Counted from the first letter of the stretch, positions 43,738 to 54,494 are shown. The stretch is 64,000 nt of DNA from Batillaria attramentaria (GCA_018292915.2 JACVVK020000228.1:75001-139000), one strand, 5' to 3'. The notes: generated from the sequence alone by a model not told the origin. Translations and numbers: made by a program.

Positions 43738-44886
43738 ATGGATGCCTCTCCAGAAAACATAACAGACAACAACACTTTTGTTGTTGCGACTGTGGCAAAT
43801 ACTGAAGGAGATATGGCAGACTTACCGTATACACTGCAAAATATAAGCAATGTCTTGAAAATCGTACTCCTACCGATCATCCTATTGTTTGGCACGTTTG
43901 GAAATGTAATGATCATTATCATTCTGTCCAGAATGCAGTCGAAAGGATCAGCAATGAATACTTTCTTTATCTCGCTTGCGGTGTCAGATTTAGGTCTTTT
44001 GTATTCGGCGCTTTTGAGGGCCTGGTTAAAGAATACATTTAAGATAGACATTTTAACCTTAAGTACCTTCTCATGCAAGGTTGTAACTTGGGTATTTTAT
44101 ACAACAGGGGTGCTCTCCCCTTGGCTGCTCGTGGCGATGACTATACAGAGAGCTATATCGGTTGTCTGGCCGCATCGCGTCAAGGTGATGTGCACACAGA
44201 AGAACGCTAAAGTTTTCACGCTGGCCACATGTTTGTTTGTGATGCTTTTGCACTCTCATATTTTGTATGGGTTTAGACTGACGTTTACAAAGACAGGAAC
44301 GTCATATATCTGTGCATATTTCGACAACTACGCAGAGTTTCTTAGAAGTGTATGGTCGATTGTAGATTTGCTGATTTTCTCTCTTCTTCCCTTTGTTCTT
44401 CTACTTGTAAGCAACTCGATACTTGTGTGGAAACTAACGAAGTCCGTCCGCAAAGCCCGGATGCATTTGTCAACAAGCTCCTCAGAAAACACGCTTGACC
44501 GCGAAAAGAAGGCCTCGTCCATAACATTTACCCTTATCGCACTTTCGCTAGCATTCCTAGTGCTGTCTTGTCCATTTTCAGTATTGCTGATGTACCTCGG
44601 TCATTTTGTGCCTGACGAACTCCTTGAAAATGCCTCTTTTCTCAAAGTGTTGTCATTTTTATATTTCATTGCCAATATATTATGGTACAGTAACAGTGCC
44701 ATCAACTTTTACTTATATTGTCTGACAGGCACACGATTTAGGGAAGAATTCAAGAGAATTATTTTCAGTTGTGGAAAAAAGTCTGCTGCAACAGAGAAGT
44801 TTTCCTCTATTAACGTGTCTCAGCTCAATTCAACATCAAGACAGAATCTTGCATCTTCCCTGCAGTCTGAAGATGACGAATTTTGA
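43738..44886 (+). CDS. Class A orphan GPCR, group C (382 aa)
   Basis: The only intact group C gene. The start is the ATG at 43738 (MDASPENITDNN), matching the start of pseudogene 25480; an upstream in-frame GTG is not used. Landmarks are N7 and N11 glycosylation, N56 (1.50), D84 (2.50), Cys113 and Cys192, Q137-R138-A139 followed by ISVVWPHR, P218, P279 in LSCPF without W6.48, and N323 with Phe324 at 7.50. Loop 3 holds DREKKASS. The tail holds SSINVSQLNSTSRQ and ends QSEDDEF. It should be a membrane receptor of unknown ligand. The flank carries a polyadenylation signal about 270 bp after the stop codon. Confidence 0.93.
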   Translation: MDASPENITDNNTFVVATVANTEGDMADLPYTLQNISNVLKIVLLPIILLFGTFGNVMIIIILSRMQSKGSAMNTFFISLAVSDLGLLYSALLRAWLKNTFKIDILTLSTFSCKVVTWVFYTTGVLSPWLLVAMTIQRAISVVWPHRVKVMCTQKNAKVFTLATCLFVMLLHSHILYGFRLTFTKTGTSYICAYFDNYAEFLRSVWSIVDLLIFSLLPFVLLLVSNSILVWKLTKSVRKARMHLSTSSSENTLDREKKASSITFTLIALSLAFLVLSCPFSVLLMYLGHFVPDELLENASFLKVLSFLYFIANILWYSNSAINFYLYCLTGTRFREEFKRIIFSCGKKSAATEKFSSINVSQLNSTSRQNLASSLQSEDDEF

Positions 44887-45158
44887 GAGAAATAATTTGG
44901 ACAATTGGATCTGATATATATATCAATTATAAGCGAATAGCAACATTTTTCCACACCGAAAAGTACAAAATGATTAAATGTACCAGGTACCTTGTTGTAA
45001 TTTTTTCATAGTACTGCAACATTGTGATAGATTTTTAGGTACGAGTGTACGAACATGTAAATAGGTGGAATGAGTGTGCATGGCCGTATGAGTGAGTGTT
45101 TGGCATGTTTTATGTTTTTATGAGAGACCACAAAACAATGTTCCTCTTTTGGAAATTT

Positions 45159-45164
45159 AATAAA
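45159..45164 (+). terminator. Probable polyadenylation signal of gene 43738
   Basis: AATAAA in 'tttaataaatgtcttatg' lies 273 bp after the stop codon and follows a T-rich 3'UTR. It is the clearest 3' end signal in the window. Confidence 0.5.
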
Positions 45165-45184
45165 TGTCTTATGTCTTATGGATG

Positions 45185-46019
45185 TTCACCTTAACTAAAA
45201 ATACAACCTGTGGATTAATTGTTCAACAAAAAATTCAATCTTCGGGTGACAGATGAGAACAATGGCGACAATTTTCATAAAACACTAAGTTGACATTCAA
45301 GCACAGTAATATGCTACACCCACGTTCATGGACATACTGTTCTCCTGTTTGGGAACAAGAAAGTGACACTAACTTATGGCATTTTTGTTCTTGGTTTGAA
45401 ATGCAGCCCCTCTCTTATATGCGCATGAGAACACGCAACATGATTTCCTTCCTCAAAGTCATCAGAATAGCAACAATGTTCCGTGTTTGACGTGTAGCCT
45501 AGTGGACGACAGTAGTAACAGACCGATATCGCTAATTTGTCAGCAGCCATTGTCAAAACAAATTTGGTAAGGAAATAGTTGGTATACAACTCTCTTGTGC
45601 GTCTCATTTCTCTCGGTTGACCTTGCTCAAACGTCAAGGTCATGAGGTTATTGTGATCTGTCCATAAACCTTTTTTTTTTAACCTGTGAACTTTTCTAAA
45701 CCTCCACAGCCACGACAAACAAAACGTGGCACAGTAATCGGGGGGGGGGGGGGGGGGGGGGGGGGGAGAGAGATTTATTTTCCTTGAAGAACAAGTTAAC
45801 CGAGCTGCATCTGTAGGTTGTTGTTTTGTCCATTACTGGCAGGATCGGATGCATATTATTTGCAGTAATGTTTTACATGAAGCGTTTGGTACCTCGCCTA
45901 GACACCTGTGCATACCGAATGTGAGTAGATTTGGTGACGTACCGGCGTTTACAAGAGAGAAACACAGTACATTACACTGAAATAAAATCCACGTATAGTC
46001 AATGGATTGGTTTGTACAA

Positions 46020-46073
<54 letters not shown>

Positions 46074-46370
46074 CTCACATTTGCATGTTTCTTGAAGTGT
46101 TCCTTCCCCTTCAATACCACTACTGCAGCTTCACTTCACTACAAAGGTCTTCACAGTGTTTTCACAAAGTGCAAGAAGTTCGAAATTTCGTTCTGACGAC
46201 AACCCACGCAGACAATTTGTACACAGTGTCAACGCCAGCGCTGTAGTACATTCACTTCCTTTATTTCCACTGACCAGGACATACCTTCAATCGATCATCA
46301 CAATACTTTCCATGGCCCACACAGAGAGTGCGTTAATTTGGTGAGATTGTGCAGACGAAAATGCACTCTT
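45185..46370. other. Intergenic with poly-G run and (GT)n
   Basis: 27 consecutive G at 45740-45766 precede (AG)n, and (GT)n lies at about 46022-46071. The segment 45780-45990 matches 58690-58860. No gene is seen. Confidence 0.6.
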
Positions 46371-46708
46371 TAAATTGTCGAAGAACGTATTAGCCTTGCT
46401 AAATTTGTGTGCGTTGTGTGAGCTCTTGCACACTGAAGGTTTCTTCGCCGCATGCTGCTGTCCCGGCCAACAGTGCTAATTATAGAGTTAAAATGATCAA
46501 TGAACGCCGCTTACCATGTATTGATTGACAAAGTGCACTAATTGTAATGAAAATCTATTTTAAAAATATGTAGACCCTGCCATACAAGCAACATGTGACA
46601 ATCTTTATTCTGATTAAAGGGAAACTGTACAATTGTTTTCCCAGTAGTTGTTTATAGACACGACGACTGTGTCGCTCGCTACAGTGTACGCCGCGTACCG
46701 TATTTCTA

Positions 46709-47015
46709 TTAACTCTTAGCTCTTTCCGGACGAATGGTCGCATATATGGCCCTACAGCACACACCGGTTTCAGACGAACAGCCACATATGCGGATCGTGA
46801 TTTCTTTTGTACAACATGACTAACAACAAAGTTTGAAAGTTTAAATTTCAATAACAGCTGCATAAATATGGTAGTAAACTACTTAAAACTACCCTAAAAA
46901 TTTCGTTTGTATCTTGTTTTGCTATTTTTAAATGTTGTTTTTTTCCTGAACGTCTCAAATCGGCCCGTCTACAGGGGATGGCTGAGGAAATATCGGCCCG
47001 TCTTGAATGAGTTAA
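46709..47015. mobile_element. TTAA-flanked MITE-like insertion (about 307 bp)
   Basis: Ends are TTAACTCTTAGCTCTTTCCG at left and the inverted TTAACTCATTC at right (46709-46712 and 47012-47015 are TTAA). The other block B copies lack this segment. TTAA flanks suggest a piggyBac-type non-autonomous element, but the inverted ends match well for only about 7 bp. Confidence 0.45.
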
Positions 47016-47090
47016 TAGCCCGAGCCCAACCAGCCCTGCACACTATATAAAAAGACGATGAAAAAAAAGGCAAGCCACTGCACACCACTT

Positions 47091-47159
47091 GGAGCCACTT
47101 GAAGCCATTATTACACAAGGCTTGGGCCTTCCCCGCTAGTAGTGGCTTGAAGTGGCTCC
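47091..47159. other. Short perfect hairpin
   Basis: 'ggagccacttgaagcca' at 47091-47107 is perfectly complementary to 47143-47159, with a 35-nt loop that itself contains 'aaggcttgggcctt'. A TATA-like 'ctatataaaaag' lies about 45 bp upstream. It may be a small foldback, or a precursor-like RNA structure; nothing proves transcription. Confidence 0.5.
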
Positions 47160-47998
47160 TAGTAATCTGAAGACTTCAAGTAAGATTTTTGCATGGGCTT
47201 CTACTCAGTCTAATCATGACAGAACGACACAGGACCTTTCAAGCCAAGCTGTCCATTTTCTGACATACCAAACATGTCTATTTTTACCATTCCCACAAAC
47301 AGAGGTTACGATAAATGCATTTTAAGCACCTGAAACTTTGAGGAAAACAAAGGAAATTAATTTAAGTAATATCCGCCCTCTCACTTACTAACCTGGTGCA
47401 TATGAATACATAATTATGTGACCTGTAGATCCGCCAATGCCGCATCTCGTGTTCCTGAATGAACTGTGATAATACTGGACTTGCCCACTTGACTCATCAC
47501 CTGCAGCAGGAAATGATAGGCGAGCCTGAAGCCGTTTTGGCTGTTCTTTTCTTCGCGCCCACATCTGCAGAAAGGAATTACAGGAATGAACCCGTTGAAC
47601 ATAACAGCTTTACTCTCTCTCTCTTTTTGTTGTAAGCTTATCATATACAAATAATTATTTCCACTTTCGTCCAGATAACAAATCAGCCAGAATTCCTCGC
47701 TCGACAAATTTATGTGGCAGTGAATGCTAATTCTGTCCTGTATTACCGGCGATGATATATCCACCCCCCTCACCCCTCTCACCACATTAAAAAAAAAAAA
47801 AATGCTGCGAATTCTGACAATCATTTCCTGTTTCCTCAAACGCTAAATCACATATTCATGAATTATGTAGGCACGGCTTATAGCAAAGTTAAAAAAAGCA
47901 GCTGTCATCCCTAAATTAGTCCACAGCTATTTGCCAAAAATATGCTGTAAGCGGTGTAATAATTCACATTGAATAATATCGTTACCATCACTTAGGAA

Positions 47999-48046
<48 letters not shown>

Positions 48047-48060
48047 ACGCACGCGTGTGC

Positions 48061-48775
48061 ACTTTATAGGTCATTTATTGTTGCTAATGGCTGTCAACTG
48101 AATTTCTGACAAACAATAAAGAACAAGAACAAAATATGGTAAACTTCATTTCTATGTTATTTTTAATTCTCGAAAACTTACTTCTCTTTCCTATAAAATG
48201 TGTCGGGTAAATTTCAGAATGATTAGTTTCAGTCTGGGAATGTAGCGGTTGAATTTGTCTCACACCATTATCTCCACTTAACCTTTCTGGTAACTAAAAT
48301 CCAGTACTGAATGTTGGACACACGCTTTTAAAGCTGCAGAGAGAGAGAGAGAGAGAGAGCACTGTTATTAACATTTTTGTTTGCAAGTACTGGTGTTGGT
48401 ATGATTTATTTCGGCAGAAGAACAACTGAACTTATAGCTAGAGTGATTAGAAAACTTAGGGTTTTTGTTGTTGCTGTTAGTGATAGTGAAAAAGATGACG
48501 GTTTATTTACGATTACAGCTCCGTTATTTGCTTGTACTAACGATACCTTTTCTATTTAAAAATCGATACTAATTGAACGATGGAATATCGCCAAACTGTA
48601 TGTAATCACAGAGAGCTTCAGCAGCGGATGTTCTGCATTCTGCTTTAAAGAGCTTCCAGACAAGAATAAGACAAACTTGAGAGTTATAGTCGAACTATTA
48701 ATTTTCACACATCTCTGCCTAACACGTATCTCGTCAGCTCTCTCGTCACAAACCTACTCATAGTGCTCTTCAAAG
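48061..48775. other. Intergenic, nothing recognised
   Basis: AT-rich with an (AG)n run at about 48342-48359. Short frames lack support. Confidence 0.4.
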
Positions 48776-48897
48776 TGAGTCTCATTTGAAAACGGAACTG
48801 TCAGCAGTGCATGTGCTTTCAGTGTCTACCACTCTACATGTTGACGATGAAAAAAGTGCACTGGTGAAAGCTATGAACGACCCTGAGGTTTTGATGA
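48776..48897 (+). pseudogene. Relic of a group B GPCR N-terminus
   Basis: 'ctcatttgaaaacggaactg', 'cagtgtctaccac' and 'gacgatgaaaaaagtgcact' align with the first 40 codons of gene 50254 (MNLSFENGTVSN...). The start ATG has become GTG, and TGA replaces an early codon. Homology ends within the region before TM1. Only this fragment remains, about 1.4 kb upstream of gene 50254. Confidence 0.75.
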
Positions 48898-50253
48898 TAA
48901 GTCGACTGACAAGTCGAAAAAGTAGTCCAAACGGATAAGTGAAACTTCGGTTATCTCAAACAAAATTTCCCATTTTCGCTTCGGATAAGTCAGAGCATTC
49001 ACTAGCGCTGGGAGACTTTCCCCGTTCTGATGCGAAACCGCCAATATATCTCGCACAGGGATATTACATTTTCCGTGCAGTTACAGTAGACACGTTCACG
49101 TAACTTACTCATTCAGCGCCACAGGCAAAGGGCACTCTACCATTCCCCGGGGTGTAGCCTCGGTGTCAATGATTGCTCACAAGAAGACGTGTTTTTCCCT
49201 TCACACCAGACAGTTTACGGCGACTTATGCGGGTTTATTCAGAAAGAATGTGGGCAGCATCGGAGAATATAAATGTGTTGATTTATAGTTCAGGGTAAAA
49301 GTAGCAGTGGGACTGTAAGTGATGTATCCTAGAGACGCTAGTCATTCTGCGATGGAACACGTAAGTCCCTTTTAGAACCTTGTGAAGACCTGTATGCTGC
49401 CGAACGTAAGTATGATTGTGTTTTTGGTCTGCATTTGATCAGATGCTGTAAATTGTGGAGCTCGTCGTTACTGTCCGTCAACAGCGACGGCTGTCAACGT
49501 CTGTAAGTGGAATGGCAAAACCTGCAGTGATCCCCATATTCTTCCTCCCCAAAATACGTTTCAGTCTGAACGGGAGAGAGCCGGTCTGCCCGCCTTTGTT
49601 TGTTTACTAAACAGCGACAAAGCTAATGTCACTAAAAGGACCACGCCTCTGCTTTAAACAAGGTAACAGTTATATCGATGGCGGCCCGAATGAGATCATG
49701 AAAACACCTGACCTGACCTGTTGGTGTACGTACGCGTGTTTCTTCGGCGAAATGCTGGCATCAACTGGCGAATAGCGCGCGCACCGCATGTCACGCGAAG
49801 ACTATTGACCGGTCACTAGACGAGAAGTAACTATGAAACTTTTAGTAAAGAATTGTATAGCACGTTTAAAGCAGATGCCACTTCATATTCTTGCGCCTAA
49901 CGCCTTAGATCTGCGGGGCAAGCACTCGTGCTGGAACTGGTTATGGAGCAGACTAATGTTAAATGTAAATGTTACTATATGTCTCTTTCTTTTTTAATTA
50001 ATGGAAAGTTTACTACATAGGTTTTGTGTAAAAAATCTGTTCTTTCTTTCCAGATTTGAACGAGGAATGTGAATTATTACCAAGCTTTATGCGCAGACTG
50101 CACCCCGAACAACACCAGAGCTTCTGCATTCCACCTAGACGGCACACAGAAAGTAATCAACCGCTATAGTGAGAACACTCAATAATCACCCGAGAAGTGT
50201 TCAGTCATTTCCTTTGTCCGAGAACAGAACGGATACTTAGTGTGCACTTCAAG
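48898..50253 (+). promoter_or_regulatory. Upstream region and predicted 5'UTR of gene 50254
   Basis: A strong acceptor 'tgttctttctttccag' ends at 50054, followed by ATTTGAACGAGG, similar to the leader start of gene 10040. A possible upstream exon could end at the donor GTAAGTAT at about 49405, with an AT-rich 'atataaat' about 140 bp earlier, but this exon is not homologous to the uORF exon of group A and is uncertain. Otherwise no feature is seen in the stretch. Confidence 0.35.
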
Positions 50254-51381
50254 ATGAATCTTTCTTTTGAGAACGGAACAGTCAGCAATGCCTTTTCTGT
50301 GTCTACCGTTGTATATGTTGACGACGGAATGAGTGCACTTGTGAAAGCTGTTAACGATGCTAAGGTTTTGACTTTCGTAATCATCTCTCCGCTGATTCTG
50401 ATCCTGGGAACATTTGGAAACACTATGATCATTGCAATTATGTACAGAATGACATCAAGTGGATCAGCAATGAATGTCTTCTTTCTTTTCCTTGCAGTAT
50501 CTGATACGTGTCTTTTGTGCGGTGGCATGTTCACTACTTTTTTGTATCGTGCATTTGAAATAGACGTTACAGGAATGAGCAGTGTATCGTGTAAAATTAT
50601 GATATTCATAGCTTACACAGCCGGCGTCTTGTCCCCGTGGCTACTGGTTGCTATGACGGTACAGAGAGCTGCATCAGTTATTTGGCCACATCGCGTGAAA
50701 GTGATTTGTACGCGAAAAAAATCAAAGATTTTCGCAGTGACAGTAACAATATTCTTTTGTGCACTTCATTCCCATATTCTGTATGGAATGGATTTAATTC
50801 GTACAAGCAATAACACTGCGGCATTTTGTGGACCTACACTTGATAAATACCACAGGTTTTTTTATGACGTTTGGTCACTAGTTGACCTTCTCATTTCTTC
50901 GTTTATTCCCTTTGTTTTGCTTTTTTTAAGCAATGTTGTGTTAATCTGGAAATTAACGGTATCTGTCCAGGAAGCCAGTATGAACTTGTCAACGGGTTAT
51001 TCAGAACGAGGGTCTGTACGCAAAAAGAAAGTATCATCTATTACCGTTACATTGGTGGTTCTTTCTGTGACGTTTATAATCCTTTCCGGTCCATATGTCG
51101 TGTATATTCTGTACGCTGCTTATTTAGTTCCCAGTGGGGAGGGCGATTTGTCCAAAGCAGTCAGATATTTGATTTCCACCTTGTTCAGTCTCATGTGGTA
51201 CTGTAATAGCGCTGTCAATTTTTACCTGTATTGTTTGACGGGAACAAAATTCAGAGAATGTTTTAAGCAATTACTCCGTAGATCCAAGTCGGTTTCGGGT
51301 TTGACAAATGCTACCCAACTCAGCAGTATGTCTGAAAGGCAAGGTGTCAGTGTTGCTGAATCGGAAAATGACGCCTTTTAA
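50254..51381 (+). CDS. Class A orphan GPCR, group B (375 aa)
   Basis: Starts MNLSFENGT at the ATG at 50254; an in-frame GTG 57 bp upstream is ignored because the paralogues start at this Met. N2 and N7 are glycosylation sites. Landmarks are N56 (1.50), D84 (2.50), Cys113 and Cys192, Q137-R138-A139, P219, P280 in LSGPY, and N322 with Phe323 at 7.50. Loop 3 has VRKKKVSS; its TM5-proximal RK pair is QE here (TVSVQEASMN), a difference from most paralogues. The extracellular loop 3 is shorter (VPSGEGDLSKAV). The tail is short and ends ESENDAF. The ligand is unknown. A relic of another group B copy follows 17 bp after the stop codon. Confidence 0.93.
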   Translation: MNLSFENGTVSNAFSVSTVVYVDDGMSALVKAVNDAKVLTFVIISPLILILGTFGNTMIIAIMYRMTSSGSAMNVFFLFLAVSDTCLLCGGMFTTFLYRAFEIDVTGMSSVSCKIMIFIAYTAGVLSPWLLVAMTVQRAASVIWPHRVKVICTRKKSKIFAVTVTIFFCALHSHILYGMDLIRTSNNTAAFCGPTLDKYHRFFYDVWSLVDLLISSFIPFVLLFLSNVVLIWKLTVSVQEASMNLSTGYSERGSVRKKKVSSITVTLVVLSVTFIILSGPYVVYILYAAYLVPSGEGDLSKAVRYLISTLFSLMWYCNSAVNFYLYCLTGTKFRECFKQLLRRSKSVSGLTNATQLSSMSERQGVSVAESENDAF

Positions 51382-51398
51382 AGACTCTCTCTCTCTCT

Positions 51399-51640
51399 GC
51401 AGTATCTCTCCTTTATGTTACGTGCTTCCTACCTCGTTAACGATATCGATATGACTGACAAGCAGCCTCAGATAGTCTTTTTACGGTTTTCGGAATTTGT
51501 GATACTGTAACTGTGCTGTCAACTTTTACCGGCTGTATTGTTTAATACAAACAAAGTTCAGAGAAAATTTTAAACGATTATTTTTAGATCCGAAAAACAG
51601 TCATCCTGGAATGAGATTCATTGACAAATGCTCCAAAGAA
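51399..51640 (+). pseudogene. Relic of a group B GPCR 3' end
   Basis: 'gtatctctcctttatgttac' to 'aacagtcatcctggaatgag' aligns with the TM6-TM7 and tail region of gene 4598 (from about 5446). Frame is lost by several indels, but 'aactgtgctgtcaacttttacc' (NSAVNFY) and 'aacaaagttcagagaaaattt' (TKFRENF) can be recognised. It lies directly downstream of gene 50254. Confidence 0.82.
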
Positions 51641-51984
51641 AACCAACAAACGAACCAGTAAGCCAACGAAACAAATAAAAACAGCAACAACAAAGAAGAA
51701 AGAAGACAACTCACCACGGAACGTTTCTGTTCAAACTGTTCTGTACAAACACTTAGTACGCTAGTCGTGAGCCGAAGGCTGTGTGGATGAGCAGACCGCG
51801 CGGTGCTTTGAGTGTCTCCAAAGAGGAATAGACGACCATGTCCTACAATGCCATAATTTTCTGCAATGGTAATAATATTATGAGCATTTGATAAAAAATA
51901 CTGATGATCTTAGTCAGTATTGAGTACGAGTATAAATGAATAATTCAACCAATAAAATACAGGTTGAATACGCAATTCGTAGAA

Positions 51985-51990
51985 TTTCTT

Positions 51991-52034
<44 letters not shown>

Positions 52035-52362
52035 TGAGTGTGTGTGCGTGTGCTTGCACGTACAAAGTGCTCAATCATAAAATATCCTTGGGAACATACA
52101 CATAGTCATATACCAGGAAACAGGAAAACTACAAAGTTTATCTGCACCTTTTTTTCCCCTATGAATCCCACTAAATCAACAAAATGTCATATTTCATGGA
52201 AAGGTCTGGGGGTTATGTCTATTTCTTGTGATTAATTAATAACAGAAACAGTACTTCAACCAACATGTAAATAAAATCGTCAAATATAAGTTGCATACTA
52301 ATCTGTTGGAACCAGAATACTTTTAACAATATTTTATCAAACAATTGCTTCAATTAGGTATT

Positions 52363-52400
<38 letters not shown>

Positions 52401-52740
52401 ACTGACGCAAGCCAAACTTGTTGTAACTTGCTTCACCTATAAAATCTACAACACCGCCGTTGTCCGCGAAACTGTTTCAGCATTGGAAGGTGGTGAGTGT
52501 TCTGTCCATCTCTGACACTCTATTCCAAGCTACACATCGGGTGTGAGTATTGTGCAAAGAGTGGTCCATGAATTTACACTACATTTGAATTCAACGTATT
52601 TGTTCGAAATCTATATAATCAAAGGGGTTCTCACACTATGTCCAGGAGGGCATAGACAACATCACTCCAACTCTGCTTGGTTTGGCTAGAGATTAGAGTT
52701 TTTCTTCCCCCCAGGACAGCTTCCTTTCCCTGATAGCACA
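51985..52740. repeat. Block B tail with flanking (GT)n and (CA)n
   Basis: (GT)n at about 51992-52031 is followed by 'ataccaggaaacaggaaaac', (CA)n at about 52366-52399, then 'gcattggaaggtggtgagtg' and 'cccaggacagcttcctttcc', which match the ends of block B copies 2 and 3. Confidence 0.7.
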
Positions 52741-53117
52741 ATAATTATGTGACAGGCCCTAGTTACCAACCTTTAACAGCCGCATATCAAATTACAGATT
52801 GACTGACAAAACGTCCTTGACTGCCCGCGGGCTTTAACTAGATTATCTGCCACATGTATATAAGACATCCAACAACTGAAGCCTGCTTTCTACGAAATGT
52901 AACTCCGAGAGAGAGAGAGAGTGGGCCCAGTGGGGGCGGGAGGGGGGGGGCATGGGGAGGTTGTGGTTTAAGTTACCAAAAATCACGGGAAGTGTTAGGA
53001 AGAAATGTGGTTGCCTCTCAGCTCTCGGAAACACTCAAAGAGAGGAGAGTTTGGTACAGACTTTAGATCATTTCAAACTCTTCAAACTCGAGGAGAGAAG
53101 GTCCGTACTGGGAATCA
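52741..53117. other. Intergenic, nothing recognised
   Basis: Contains (GA)n at about 52908 and a G-rich stretch at about 52930-52950. No gene is seen. Confidence 0.4.
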
Positions 53118-53249
53118 GTTTACTGTCTAATCACATCAGATCGACTCTACCTCGGGCAACACGCTCTGCCAGAATAGAGGTTCTGCTTGCACTCCAACTC
53201 TCGGAAACATTCAAGTGTGGGCTGCTCTCGGAAAACTTGACTTGATCTG
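53118..53249 (+). repeat. Duplicated 5' leader segment of gene 54495
   Basis: 'cagatcgactctacctcggg' and 'ctccaactctcggaaacatt' through 'ggaaaacttgact' match 54345-54470, directly before the start codon of gene 54495. It may be an alternative exon or the leader of a lost gene copy. Confidence 0.7.
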
Positions 53250-53555
53250 AGGGGCACAACTTACCAAACAACGTACGACAACACTGACAGTTATCGACCG
53301 GCCAACATCACAGAAACTACGAGCCGGCGTACGGTTTGAGACAGATGCATGACACAAAGTACACACTCGTCTGAGACTTCATTAGCTCTAGTCTCAAAGT
53401 AATTACGCCGGGACTACCGTCAGTGTGCATCAACGTTTAGTCCCTAAATCAGTCGTATACTCGCCTTAGTCATAGTTTATGTACCTCGTACTAATCATTA
53501 AAATTTTAGTCTCGGCTTAGTCGACCCTATCTCCGACTTAGGTTCCGTGACTCTG

Positions 53556-53605
53556 CCCCTAACCCTAAACTAACCCTAACCCATAACCCTAACCCTACCC
53601 CCGAA
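53556..53605. repeat. Short interstitial telomere-like (CCCTAA)n
   Basis: 'ctaaccctaaactaacccta' and 'ataaccctaaccctaccc' are imperfect CCCTAA units, i.e. TTAGGG on the minus strand. Confidence 0.65.
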
Positions 53606-53762
53606 ACCAAGCCTGTAATAGTATAATGTAATGCGGACCTGGCACATAAAGCGAGTCTGGTTCACATGCGTATGTACTAACAGGTTCGGTTCCTGGCCCG
53701 GGTGAGATGTTCTAGTGTAAACGTCCTTGGTCCGCTTCTAGGACCCAGGTGCCTGTGAATAT

Positions 53763-53980
53763 TGCTGTTCGAGGCCAGATTTTAGTTTTGATTAAGAGCG
53801 GCATTTTGGCAAATTTGTCTGACTATTAACATAACCTAGAGCTGATTAATTCGTCCTTCTGGAAGTTAGTTACTGCTGTTCGAGGCCAGATTTACTTTTG
53901 ATTAAAAGCAGCATTTTGGCAAATTTGTATGACTATTATCATAACCTAGAGCTGATTAATTCGTCCTTCTGAAAGTTAGG
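53763..53980. repeat. Tandem duplication, 111-bp period, two copies
   Basis: Copies start 'tgctgttcgaggccagattt' at 53763 and 53874 and end 'gattaattcgtccttctg', with a few substitutions. Confidence 0.88.
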
Positions 53981-54176
53981 TTGCCATCAAACTACCGTCT
54001 GACATCTGCTCCAGGAAAATTGACACTGATTCCACAAAATTCTTGAAGACATTTAAACCCTTGCTTATTCATGGAAAGACCGTAGTACGGTGACCATTAA
54101 GATGTTTTGAAAAGCCTCAGTTTAAATTTGTTTCAGAAAGATACCGTGTTATCCTAATCTGCCCGTTATTTTCCAG

Positions 54177-54494
54177 GTTTCAACAACAGGAGCGGAAAGT
54201 CACCCGACGTTATGTAATTACCGCTGTGAACAACCTCAAAGTTTCTGTTTTCTGTTTGAAGGATATTAGGTCTACTCTGCCGTCAGAGTGAGAATATTTG
54301 TTACAGCTGTTCCTGAAACGTGTTCCACTGGTTGGTCTGTCTAATGACACCAGATCGACTCTACCTCGGGCAACACGCTCTGTGAAAATTGAGGTTCTGC
54401 TTGCACTCCAACTCTCGGAAACATTCGAGGAGGGAAGTGTGGGCTGCTCTCGGAAAACTTGACTCGAGCTGGGAGCTCAACCTCAAAACTCAAA
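54177..54494 (+). promoter_or_regulatory. Predicted 5'UTR of gene 54495 with splice acceptor
   Basis: 'ctgcccgttattttccag' ends at 54176, followed by GTTTCAACAACAGG, loosely like the leader starts of genes 50254 and 21112. The last 130 bp duplicate 53118-53249. No upstream exon was recognised. Confidence 0.4.

Larger units (their letters stand above)
46371..48060. repeat. Block B, copy 4 (diverged, with insertions)
   Basis: It matches block B from 'ctaaatttgtgtgcgttgtg' to (CA)n at about 48001-48044. Between about 46709 and 47200 it contains sequence absent from other copies, including a TTAA-flanked MITE and a hairpin. It is non-coding. Confidence 0.7.

Noticed and set aside
53118..53980. 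CRISPR-like or satellite array
   Set aside because: There are only two copies of each unit and no regular spacers; they are simple duplications.
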